Translations under genes and position numbers: made by a program | The notes under the pieces: model-generated | The model's database searches: none | Told to the model about the DNA's origin: nothing | Seen by the model: only the letters and a program-made list of their open reading frames with translations | Assembly (NCBI GenBank): GCA_021802375.1 | Contig: JAKAAL010000323.1 | Span: 1-5,731, forward strand | Length of the DNA: 5,731 nt | From: Bacillota bacterium | GTDB taxonomy: Bacteria > Bacillota_E > Sulfobacillia > Sulfobacillales > Sulfobacillaceae | Direction of reading: 5' to 3' | Shown: positions 1 through 5,423 of the stretch, piece after piece | Layout of the letters: every line of letters starts with the position of its first letter | Numbering within the stretch: position 1 is the first letter of the stretch

Positions 1-1
1 G

Positions 2-469
2 CATTGGTTCGCCGGAACAAACTCGGTAATGACGGTAGATGCGTCCGGCAACGTGACGACAGCCGGGGATATAAATGGGAAACCGACCCTTTCCACACAG
101 ATTCGATGTACCATGCAAGCATCCATGAACTACCAAAGTACATCGAACACGTCTTCTTCTCCTTCAGCACTGTCAGGTCAAGCAATTTACCTATGGGGCA
201 CAGAATTTACGGGATTCTCCAGTTGGTTTTATGAGTCCAGCTTTTTACAACTGACGAGTGGGGATACCGCGTACTCTCAACTGTGGGACTACTCGACTGG
301 GGCAGCAGTTATCACAATCTCCACAACGGCCACATCCCTTCCTTCAGTCATCCAATCTGGTGGCTTTCAACTACCCACTCCCTCCGGAGCCAACGGCTTC
401 TATCCAAGAATCTATGTAAGCGCAGGAACCGTTCACTTGTGGACGGCTCATGCTGTCGGTATGTATTAA
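2..469 (+). CDS. Probable phage tail fibre / receptor-binding protein, C-terminal part (5' end outside window)
   Basis: The frame is open from the first complete codon, so the 155 visible residues are the C-terminal part of a longer protein; an internal ATG at 29 has no good ribosome binding site. The visible start contains VMTVDASGNVTTAGDI, the kind of 'value-D-x-x-G-N-V-x-x-x-G-x-I' strand motif that often precedes the tip domain of phage tail fibres and tail spikes. The rest is rich in Ser, Thr, Gly and aromatic residues with alternating beta-strand character and few charges, as expected for an extracellular trimeric tip. There is no signal peptide or membrane segment in the visible part. 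Its stop overlaps the ribosome binding site of the next gene, so both are probably on one transcript. The role would be binding the host surface. The family cannot be named from this fragment, and a baseplate appendage is an alternative. Confidence 0.6.
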   Translation, partial: HWFAGTNSVMTVDASGNVTTAGDINGKPTLSTQIRCTMQASMNYQSTSNTSSSPSALSGQAIYLWGTEFTGFSSWFYESSFLQLTSGDTAYSQLWDYSTGAAVITISTTATSLPSVIQSGGFQLPTPSGANGFYPRIYVSAGTVHLWTAHAVGMY

Positions 470-475
470 GGGAGG
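468..475 (+). promoter_or_regulatory. Ribosome binding site that supports a TTG start at 485
   Basis: AAGGGAGG lies nine bases before a TTG codon and overlaps the stop codon of the upstream gene. No ATG in this frame is nearby, so this site decides the start of the following gene and suggests translation follows directly from the upstream gene. Confidence 0.7.
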
Positions 476-484
476 CATCGGACA

Positions 485-994
485 TTGGCCAATACGTACC
501 ACTTTTATTATGACGCTAATGGTCAGTACATTGTAGGGCTTGTATATCATGTTCCCGTAACGAGAGTGAATCCGAACCCCGTTCCGGGAATGTCTCTGTC
601 AATGGTGGATCTAACGGATAATCCAACACTTGCCGAAGCGGTGCATGGAGATCTTGGTGGATATTACCATCACCCTACCAATGGGCCGACACCCAAAACG
701 GTACTGACCTTATCTGGTCCAACGACGGTAACAGCAGGAGCCAATGCGGACTTTGCGGTATCAGGTGTTTCAGATTCCGACGCAGAGTTCCATGTCATGC
801 ACCCGCTTGGCTCTACGATGATGGGAAGCATTCCCTATCATGAACCTCCTACCGTAACCAAGGTGCCCGTCACGAGCGGGTTGGCTTCCTTCACATGGTC
901 CCAAGTGTGCTCCTGCAATACCATGGGCGTCCATCAAGTTCGCGTTATCACGAAGACAGGTCGATCTAATGTTCTGGATATCACCATCAGTTAG
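485..994 (+). CDS. Hypothetical phage protein with beta-sandwich-like C-terminal half (tail-tip associated)
   Basis: This is a 169-residue protein with a TTG start set by the strong site at 468-475. I do not recognise a named family. Residues 1-70 are rich in Tyr, His, Pro and Asn; the stretch YHFYYDANGQYIVG resembles short beta-hairpin N-terminal segments seen in small phage tail accessory proteins. Residues 72-169 have the pattern of an Ig-like or similar beta-sandwich: TLSGPTTVTAGANADFAVSG, a central variable part, then a final strand pair ending in VLDITIS. Two cysteines sit close together at 142 and 144 (CSC). No signal peptide or membrane segment is visible. It lies between a tail-fibre end and a papain-fold gene, so a tail-tip, chaperone or surface-decoration role is an inference from context. 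The next gene begins ten bases after its stop. Confidence 0.6.
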   Translation: MANTYHFYYDANGQYIVGLVYHVPVTRVNPNPVPGMSLSMVDLTDNPTLAEAVHGDLGGYYHHPTNGPTPKTVLTLSGPTTVTAGANADFAVSGVSDSDAEFHVMHPLGSTMMGSIPYHEPPTVTKVPVTSGLASFTWSQVCSCNTMGVHQVRVITKTGRSNVLDITIS

Positions 995-1004
995 GAGTTA
1001 TTAG

Positions 1005-1511
1005 ATGTACGCAATTGAAGATCTCCAACCGGGGGATGTGCTTCTGATGACGGAGGCGCATCCCTTTAATTTACTGGACTGGGCAATCCAATGGTCTACG
1101 CTCTCTAAGTACGACCACGCCGCGATTGTCGGCCACGGAGAACTTATTGAAGCGGTATGGCCTAACGTAGTGACAGCCCCACTCGACAAGTACGTCAAGA
1201 ACGGCAATGTGTTCCGGGTGAACTGTACCGAGGAACAACGCGCCGCCGCGATTGCTAATGCCTATAAGCGTGTCGGCCAACATTATGGTTTGGTTGAACT
1301 GCTCGAAGATGGAGGGCGCGACCTTCTCCACATTCCGTTTCATTACCAGTGGAATTCCCCTCACCTTACCTGTAGCGGTCTCGTCGTAGAGGTTTACCGT
1401 GAAGCCGGAGTTATCATCACCCGTGCTCCGTTGCCATCTCCGGGAGATGTCGGCTACAGCCCTATTCTCACACTCATAGGAGGCGCTGACAATGGCAGTC
1501 GAAATGGTTGA
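1005..1511 (+). CDS. Permuted papain-fold (YiiX/NlpC-P60-like) hydrolase
   Basis: The 168-residue product has the layout of the circularly permuted NlpC/P60 group (YiiX-like): an N-terminal LQPGDVLL strand, then DHAAIVG with a candidate catalytic His38, LIEA with Glu49, a P-L-x-x-Y segment, and late in the chain TCSGLVVEVYREAGV with a candidate nucleophile Cys123. In this group the His precedes the Cys, as here. Known members cleave amide bonds, either in peptidoglycan peptides or in lipid or protein substrates; the substrate here is unknown. There is no signal peptide, so it would need a holin or the virion to reach the wall. AGGAG at 993-997 lies seven bases before the ATG. The end overlaps the next gene by 20 bases. 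Its place after tail-tip genes and before holin-like genes fits either a virion-associated entry enzyme or an auxiliary lysin. Confidence 0.72.
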   Translation: MYAIEDLQPGDVLLMTEAHPFNLLDWAIQWSTLSKYDHAAIVGHGELIEAVWPNVVTAPLDKYVKNGNVFRVNCTEEQRAAAIANAYKRVGQHYGLVELLEDGGRDLLHIPFHYQWNSPHLTCSGLVVEVYREAGVIITRAPLPSPGDVGYSPILTLIGGADNGSRNG

Positions 1512-1776
1512 ACAGGAACAAGACCATTCCCTCGAAACGCGGGTAGCGGTTCTCGAAGAGCGTACCAAGAACACCGCAACAGAATTGGAACGTTGGCGGG
1601 TGGCGCTAGAAAAGGATATTTCGGACACCAAAGCCATGATAGAAGGGATGGACAAGAAACTCGACGAGGCCATTGATGTCAGCCGCCGCACATTGCCGTC
1701 ATGGGCACATTATTTGCTGTGGGTGCTGATCGCGGCCCTCGGAGTTACGGTAGGTCTCGTCCATGGTAAACCGTAG
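1492..1776 (+). CDS. Small coiled-coil protein with C-terminal membrane anchor (XhlA-like)
   Basis: The 94-residue protein has a strongly charged helical N-terminal part (about residues 12-62) with heptad-like spacing, as in LETRVAVLEERTKNTATELE, followed by RR and one hydrophobic segment at about 71-90 (WAHYLLWVLIAALGVTVGLV). This is the layout of the XhlA haemolysin/holin-accessory family of Bacillota phages, which acts with holins at the membrane. By the positive-inside rule the coiled coil would be cytoplasmic. AGGAGG at 1478-1483 lies eight bases before the ATG. The gene overlaps both neighbours, by 20 bases upstream and 14 downstream, which suggests translational coupling. Assignment rests on layout and position rather than conserved residues, so other single-pass coiled-coil proteins remain possible. 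Confidence 0.65.
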   Translation: MAVEMVEQEQDHSLETRVAVLEERTKNTATELERWRVALEKDISDTKAMIEGMDKKLDEAIDVSRRTLPSWAHYLLWVLIAALGVTVGLVHGKP

Positions 1777-2137
1777 TCTCATCCTCTTTAGCGAATGGTT
1801 TCAATCTGCGGCGGGTGTATGGCAGACTGCGTTAGTTGTCGGGTTCATTGTCATTATCGAAGGCGTTTTCCCGCATCTTGATCCTAATGGTTTTTGGCTT
1901 CTGTATTGGCTCACCGTGTATAGCGCTGTCACACAACCCGCGTTGGCTTATATTAACGGAATTTCGGCCACCGAATCGAAAAAGCTGGCCGAGCAAAACA
2001 CCCAAATGCTCAAGAACCAACAGCATACCATGGAAGCTCTTCTCGCCATTACCACCCAACTCATGGACCACGACGCGACGATAACTCCCTTAATTCACAA
2101 CATTCACCAGCATATGGAAAGCGAGGAGAACACCTAA
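1763..2137 (+). CDS. Small two-pass membrane protein with C-terminal coiled coil (holin candidate)
   Basis: The 124-residue product has two hydrophobic segments, about residues 19-37 and 43-64, joined by a short acidic loop (HLDPNG). A helical, Gln- and His-rich tail with heptad-like character follows from about 70 to 105. The loop is acidic and the tail starts with KK, so both ends are predicted to be cytoplasmic, the hairpin topology of class II holins. The pattern of a membrane hairpin followed by a polar Q/N-rich stretch and a helix also resembles small bacterial proteins of the DUF1003 or low-affinity iron permease type, so holin function is inferred from place only. The start ATG has a weak GGTAGG at 1749-1754 and lies inside the upstream gene, so coupling is likely. 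Its stop shares one base with the next start (TAATG). Confidence 0.6.
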   Translation: MVNRSLILFSEWFQSAAGVWQTALVVGFIVIIEGVFPHLDPNGFWLLYWLTVYSAVTQPALAYINGISATESKKLAEQNTQMLKNQQHTMEALLAITTQLMDHDATITPLIHNIHQHMESEENT

Positions 2138-2400
2138 TGCACAACTGGCTTTCGTGGTTCGCTATTTTCTGGTCTACGTTTCACGACTTCTTATACCTTG
2201 GGGCCTATTGGGGTCTTAACCGTATCGGCGTGATTGATTGGATGAAAAAGAAAGTGCCGTGGATGGCCAAAAAGCCACGACCGTTGGATCTCAAAGAAAT
2301 CCGCGACGAGGTAAAAGATGCCCATCAGCACATCCATGCGCTAGAGTCCCGCATTCAAGAACTGCAAGGAGGAACCACAGACGATGCAACGCGGAAATAA
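2137..2400 (+). CDS. Small single-pass membrane protein with cytoplasmic coiled coil
   Basis: The 87-residue product begins with an aromatic-rich hydrophobic segment (about 5-27, including WFAIFWSTFHDFLYL). A basic patch at about 37-49 (KKKVPWMAKKPR) and a predicted coiled coil at about 51-77 (LDLKEIRDEVKDAHQHIHAL) follow. The basic patch directly after the membrane segment suggests the tail is cytoplasmic. I do not recognise a family. GAGGAG at 2123-2128 gives an eight-base spacing to the ATG, and the gene overlaps its neighbours by 1 and 17 bases. It is the third small coiled-coil membrane protein in a row just before the endolysin, so a holin, anti-holin or holin-accessory role is the leading inference. 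Confidence 0.6.
   Translation: MHNWLSWFAIFWSTFHDFLYLGAYWGLNRIGVIDWMKKKVPWMAKKPRPLDLKEIRDEVKDAHQHIHALESRIQELQGGTTDDATRK
2366..2373 (+). promoter_or_regulatory. Ribosome binding site that decides the endolysin start
   Basis: AAGGAGGA lies eleven bases before the ATG at 2384. The endolysin frame also has an ATG at 2411, directly before the conserved GVDLS strand, but that one has no matching site upstream, so 2384 is the better start. Confidence 0.65.
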
Positions 2401-3502
2401 CAGCAATGCCATGGGTGTAGACCTGTCAGTTTGGGATACGTTGAGCGACATCAACGTGGCGAAAGCATCTGGTGAGGTGCGTTTCGGTATTCTCCGAGCG
2501 ACTTACAGCACCACCATTCGAGACAGAAAATTTCTTGCCTTCGTACAGGCGTTTACGGGGGCAGAAATTCCCCTCTCTGCCTATCATTTCGCTGTTCCCG
2601 TAGGCACGAACAATGCCTCGTTACAGGCCAATGCCAAAGCACAGGCTAAGTACTTTATTGACACCGTGAACCAAGCGGGGGGATTCCAAAAATTTGCTAT
2701 TGCTCCGATGTTAGACTGGGAGTTTAACCCCAATAATCTAACGGCTCCGCAGTTGGAAGTATGGATAACGCAGTGGTTAGCCGATGTGGAAGCCGCCTGT
2801 GGTCGCAAACCGCTCATCTACACCTATCCTGACTTCTGGCGCACGCAGATGAACAACACGCAACAGTTCTCTGACTATGCGCTGGCAATTGCCGACTATG
2901 GTGTGTCCCAACCGCCAAACATCGGCGGCTGGACCCGCTGGACCCTCTGGCAATTCACCGATAAGGCAAACATTCCCGGATTTCCCGGTGCCGTAGATCG
3001 AGATGAAGTCGCCGGTTCGTTATCAGTTATTCTCGTGCAGAACTCCTTACAGGCTACGGGTTTCTTACAAACAGGTTCGACGGGTGCCGCTGTCATCGCC
3101 CTTCAAAATGAACTCAACAAGCTCGGAGCAAAGCCTGTACTAACCATTGATGGAAAGTACGGCCCTGCAACTCAAGCCGCTGTGGAAGCCTTTCAGAAAA
3201 CCAATCACCTGACCGTAGATGGCATCGCTGGCCCGATTACTCTAAAGGCTCTCGACGAGGCACTAGCGAAGCAGAGCACACCTCCCATGGTGTTAAGTGC
3301 CCCGCAGTTAGAGACCCAAGTTGGGCAAGCGCAGGCCGCACTCAAGGCGTCACAGATTCAGTTGGCCGACGCACAGCACACGCTTGCAGACTTGCAAGCG
3401 CAGTTCAACAACTTGCAAGCCCAATACCAAGCAGAAGTGGCAAAGAACCAAAAAGTTGTAGCCGCTGTCGCAGTGGCTAAAGACGCCCTCTCTCGCATCT
3501 AA
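2384..3502 (+). CDS. GH25 lysozyme endolysin with peptidoglycan-binding domain and C-terminal coiled coil
   Basis: This is a 372-residue N-acetylmuramidase of glycoside hydrolase family 25, which cuts the glycan strands of the host wall. Residues about 11-212 carry the family landmarks: GVDLS with Asp13, RATYS, AYHF (67-69), the catalytic LDWE with Asp111 and Glu113, TLWQFTD (187-193) and VDRDE (204-208). Residues about 227-290 form a peptidoglycan-binding domain of the PG_binding_1 type, with GSTGAAVIALQNELN, DGKYGPAT, VEAFQ and LTVDGIAGPIT. After a short linker, residues about 305-352 are Gln/Ala-rich and heptad-like (QIQLADAQHTLADLQAQF), a predicted coiled coil not usual for this enzyme type. 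There is no signal peptide, so export would depend on a holin. It overlaps the upstream membrane-protein gene by 17 bases. Confidence 0.93.
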   Translation: MQRGNNSNAMGVDLSVWDTLSDINVAKASGEVRFGILRATYSTTIRDRKFLAFVQAFTGAEIPLSAYHFAVPVGTNNASLQANAKAQAKYFIDTVNQAGGFQKFAIAPMLDWEFNPNNLTAPQLEVWITQWLADVEAACGRKPLIYTYPDFWRTQMNNTQQFSDYALAIADYGVSQPPNIGGWTRWTLWQFTDKANIPGFPGAVDRDEVAGSLSVILVQNSLQATGFLQTGSTGAAVIALQNELNKLGAKPVLTIDGKYGPATQAAVEAFQKTNHLTVDGIAGPITLKALDEALAKQSTPPMVLSAPQLETQVGQAQAALKASQIQLADAQHTLADLQAQFNNLQAQYQAEVAKNQKVVAAVAVAKDALSRI

Positions 3503-3530
3503 TCCACCCATCTCTAAAGGAGTTATTGTA

Positions 3531-4217
3531 ATGAACCCCTTGAAAGCGGCCTTTACCGCCTCCCTTGTGTCGGTAAGTATGGCAATTCCCACAGGGGCAT
3601 CAGCAGCAACGCTGGACACCCCGGTTTCCATTATGCAAGGATACTTACAAAGTCTGACGGGGGGATTACACCCCATCACTCTCAACCCATGGCAGTCGAT
3701 TACCGTTAGGCCGTGGAAGCCAATTACGGCCCAACCCGTATCTTTTCTCGTTGTCGCAAACCCTTCCGAGGTTTCCTCTGCTCGACTTGTATCACAACCT
3801 GCTCCCACACCTAGCGACCTCCCAACGAAAGTTCAGGAAGTACTCAACTTGACCAATCAAGACCGTGTACAGAACGGTCTTCCACCATTGGCATACAATG
3901 TGGCCCTCTCTAACATCGCCGTGATTCGCGCTACTCACGAAGCGCAGATGGGACAAATCTACGACTACGATCCGGTCTACGGCTGGCCAGTTCAACAAGA
4001 ACAAGCGGCAGGCTTGAGATTCAGTCCCATGGGTGCTCAGAATAGCGCGATTGCCGGACGAATTAGCGAAGCCAATACGTTACTCATGGCCTCTCCTTTG
4101 CATCGTCAGAATATCCTCGATCCCAGTAACACACAGATGGGCATTGGTGTCGTCCCCTTACCAGCCGGGAATGGTTACGCCATTGTTGAGGAGTTCGCTG
4201 GACCGGCATCGCCATGA
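3531..4217 (+). CDS. Secreted CAP/SCP-domain (YkwD-like) protein with octapeptide repeat
   Basis: The 228-residue product starts with a Sec-type signal peptide: Lys5, a hydrophobic stretch, and a probable cut after ASA at about residue 25. Residues 48-71 are three copies of an eight-residue unit with pattern (P/S)-I-T-x-x-P-x-x. Residues about 101-224 are a CAP domain of the bacterial YkwD type: NLTNQDRVQNGLPPLAYN, HEAQMGQIYDYDPVYG, GAQNSAIAG, MASPLHRQNIL, MGIGVV and VEEFAG. His191 is kept, but the usual cavity His is replaced by Asp145 and the Glu of the GEN motif by Gln170. The role of bacterial CAP proteins is mostly unknown. AAAGGAG at 3516-3522 gives a good start. It follows the endolysin and overlaps the HNH gene by four bases. 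A secreted lysogeny-conversion factor and a wall-associated lysis helper are both possible. Confidence 0.85.
   Translation: MNPLKAAFTASLVSVSMAIPTGASAATLDTPVSIMQGYLQSLTGGLHPITLNPWQSITVRPWKPITAQPVSFLVVANPSEVSSARLVSQPAPTPSDLPTKVQEVLNLTNQDRVQNGLPPLAYNVALSNIAVIRATHEAQMGQIYDYDPVYGWPVQQEQAAGLRFSPMGAQNSAIAGRISEANTLLMASPLHRQNILDPSNTQMGIGVVPLPAGNGYAIVEEFAGPASP
3672..3743 (+). repeat. Three in-frame 24-base repeats coding an octapeptide in the CAP protein
   Basis: The encoded units are PITLNPWQ, SITVRPWK and PITAQPVS. They are clear at the protein level but diverged at the DNA level, so they are old or under protein-level selection. They lie between signal peptide and CAP domain, where a stalk or wall-binding linker would be expected. 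Confidence 0.65.
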
Positions 4218-4735
4218 AGAAACTCAGTACCTCGAAGAAGGCTGTCAAGGAGCATATTATTAAGCGAACCCTTGTCGAAATGGTCATTGACCCGGAACAC
4301 GTTGAGCGGATTCATGACCCAACGGCGGCACTTTATCGGAAGAACCACAACACCCTAGTCCACGAAATGGGCTTAGGGTGTTGGGTTTGTGGGAGCAAAG
4401 AAAACCTCCAAACCCATCATTGGTTTGAATGGTCGTTATGGAATGAACTTGATCCCACCAAGGTACAGGCGGTCTTGCAGATTCTTGATGTATACGGATT
4501 CAGCGCGAAAGATAACTCCCCTATTGAAACGCCCGATGACATCCGAAACCTTGTGTGTCTCTGCCAACAGCACCACATTGGCAAATACACCGGCATCCAT
4601 GCCGTCACCTTCCCAATCTTGCTGGCCGAACTCGCAAAGAAGGATGGCCAAGAAATCATCCCGCCCGTACAAAATTTGGGGCGCAGGGTGATTCAAGAGC
4701 ACCTTGAGGCGTTTAAGAGATTAGCGGACAAGTAA
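4214..4735 (+). CDS. HNH-type zinc-finger protein (putative phage HNH endonuclease)
   Basis: The 173-residue product carries an HNH-like treble-clef core. CWVC (Cys56, Cys59) forms the first knuckle, THHWFEW gives His68/His69 at the catalytic His position, RNLVCLCQQHH gives Asn112, Cys117 and His120/121, and GIHAVTFP gives His129. Phage HNH proteins nick or cut DNA, sometimes helping packaging and sometimes acting as homing nucleases. Here about 40 residues separate the HH pair from Asn112, longer than in minimal HNH domains. Its ATG overlaps the CAP stop (ATGA). The nearest GAGGAG (4188-4193) is about 20 bases away, so translation probably depends on ribosomes finishing the CAP gene. Its distance from any terminase gene in view makes a packaging role uncertain. 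A nuclease-inactive, structural zinc protein is an alternative. Confidence 0.72.
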   Translation: MKKLSTSKKAVKEHIIKRTLVEMVIDPEHVERIHDPTAALYRKNHNTLVHEMGLGCWVCGSKENLQTHHWFEWSLWNELDPTKVQAVLQILDVYGFSAKDNSPIETPDDIRNLVCLCQQHHIGKYTGIHAVTFPILLAELAKKDGQEIIPPVQNLGRRVIQEHLEAFKRLADK

Positions 4736-4792
4736 ACCCCACATTGCGCGCCATCGAACAACATCAAAAAATTACCCCAACGGGGGGACAAA

Positions 4793-4821
4793 TTGACGTA
4801 TGCATTCCGAGTAGTAGTAAT
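4793..4821 (+). promoter_or_regulatory. Possible sigma-A-type promoter for the LLH holin gene
   Basis: TTGACG (4793-4798) matches five of six -35 positions. With a 17-base spacer, AGTAAT (4816-4821) matches four of six -10 positions. The -10 lacks the most conserved first two bases, so this is weak. It lies in the only sizeable gap in the operon, which is the main reason to mention it. Confidence 0.3.
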
Positions 4822-4845
4822 GGAGGGACGAACGCCTTCCCATTT

Positions 4846-4853
4846 AAGGAGGT
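4846..4853 (+). promoter_or_regulatory. Ribosome binding site that supports a GTG start at 4860
   Basis: AAGGAGGT, one of the best matches to the 16S rRNA tail in this window, lies six bases before a GTG codon. It sets the start of the LLH-like gene and suggests strong translation initiation independent of the upstream genes. Confidence 0.7.
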
Positions 4854-4859
4854 TGACCC

Positions 4860-5321
4860 GTGCATATTTCCCCACAGATCGTGAGCCATCTGATTCCTGA
4901 ACTTGCGGCTCTTGCCGGTATCATCGTGGCGTTCCTTGTCGTGGTCGAGCGTCCGCGATTGGTGGCATTCCTTGACGCGAAGCTCGGAAAAGCTCAAGCG
5001 GACAGAGTAGTGTCCGACATCACCGCCGCAGACCATTTATTGCAAGTCGTTCTCCCCGGTATCATCCAGCAGTCCACCGGAAAAACGGAAGATCAGGTGG
5101 CGCAAGAAATCGGCAATAGATTAATTCAGGCCGCGCATGACCATGGTTTGAACTTAACCCCGCATACATTACAGGCCGCTATCGCCGCAGGATTGAATGC
5201 GTATCATAATAACGTCGCACTCTCCAAGGCTCAGATTGAGGCAAATGCGAAGGCACAAGCGGTCGCGGATGTTAAGAATATTACCCAAGTTTCCCCACAA
5301 CCGGACACGACTAAAAACTAG
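4860..5321 (+). CDS. Probable phage holin, LLH family (Phage_holin_6_1-like)
   Basis: The 153-residue product has a short N-terminus, one hydrophobic segment at about residues 11-28 (LIPELAALAGIIVAFLVVV), then a long soluble helical part. The soluble part includes LGKAQADRVVSDITAADHLLQVV, a region with TEDQVAQEIGNRLIQAAHDHGLNL, and a final helix with LQAAIAAGLNAYH. This order (N-terminal membrane segment, amphipathic helices, then a 'G-x-x-L/I-T/S-x-x-x-L-x-x-A-I-x-A' end) matches the LLH holin family of Gram-positive phages. Such proteins are named holins mainly by homology and position. The GTG start is set by a strong site at 4846-4853. It is the last plus-strand gene before the terminator and is separated from the other membrane proteins by the endolysin, CAP and HNH genes. 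A non-holin membrane tether is possible. Confidence 0.65.
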   Translation: MHISPQIVSHLIPELAALAGIIVAFLVVVERPRLVAFLDAKLGKAQADRVVSDITAADHLLQVVLPGIIQQSTGKTEDQVAQEIGNRLIQAAHDHGLNLTPHTLQAAIAAGLNAYHNNVALSKAQIEANAKAQAVADVKNITQVSPQPDTTKN

Positions 5322-5333
5322 CAGTAAAAAACA

Positions 5334-5372
5334 ACCACCCCTTACTCTTTAAACAGCGGAGTAAGGGGTGGT
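5334..5372. terminator. Bidirectional intrinsic terminator between convergent genes
   Basis: A perfect 14-bp inverted repeat, ACCACCCCTTACTC (5334-5347) and GAGTAAGGGGTGGT (5359-5372), encloses an 11-base loop. On the minus strand the stem is followed by a six-T run (bases 5326-5331 are A on the plus strand), which makes a classical terminator for the convergent gene. On the plus strand the following bases contain only a four-T stretch at 5378-5381, so termination of the phage operon is likely but weaker. Confidence 0.85.
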
Positions 5373-5423
5373 AATGATTTTCGTGTCCATGTTCCCGTAA
5401 CATCCTTAGACGCATAGATACAT

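Larger units (their letters stand above)
4736..4859 (+). other. Non-coding gap before the LLH holin gene
   Basis: This is the longest gap in an otherwise overlapping gene set. It holds a six-A run at 4766-4771 followed by a short CCCC-AAC-GGGG hairpin (4775-4785), a possible promoter, and a strong ribosome binding site at its end. The hairpin is too short and lacks a following T-run on the plus strand, so I do not call it a terminator. Confidence 0.5.

Noticed and set aside
1071..1691. Long 206-residue open frame on the minus strand
   Set aside because: It lies antisense to the papain-fold and XhlA-like genes, which have motifs and good ribosome binding sites. Its product shows no domain and looks like a codon shadow.
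3350..3808. 152-residue minus-strand open frame across the endolysin end and CAP start
   Set aside because: It overlaps two well-supported genes, and its residues show no recognisable pattern.
4775..4785. CCCC-AAC-GGGG hairpin as a terminator after the HNH gene
   Set aside because: The stem has only four base pairs and no T-run follows on the plus strand.
4820..4900. Small frame from an ATG in the gap before the LLH gene (26 residues)
   Set aside because: It has no ribosome binding site, and it runs across the strong site and start of the LLH gene in another frame.
2626..5260. Shared peptide ANAKAQA in the endolysin and the LLH-like protein
   Set aside because: It is a short Ala/Lys/Gln helix word that can arise by chance; the flanking residues do not match.
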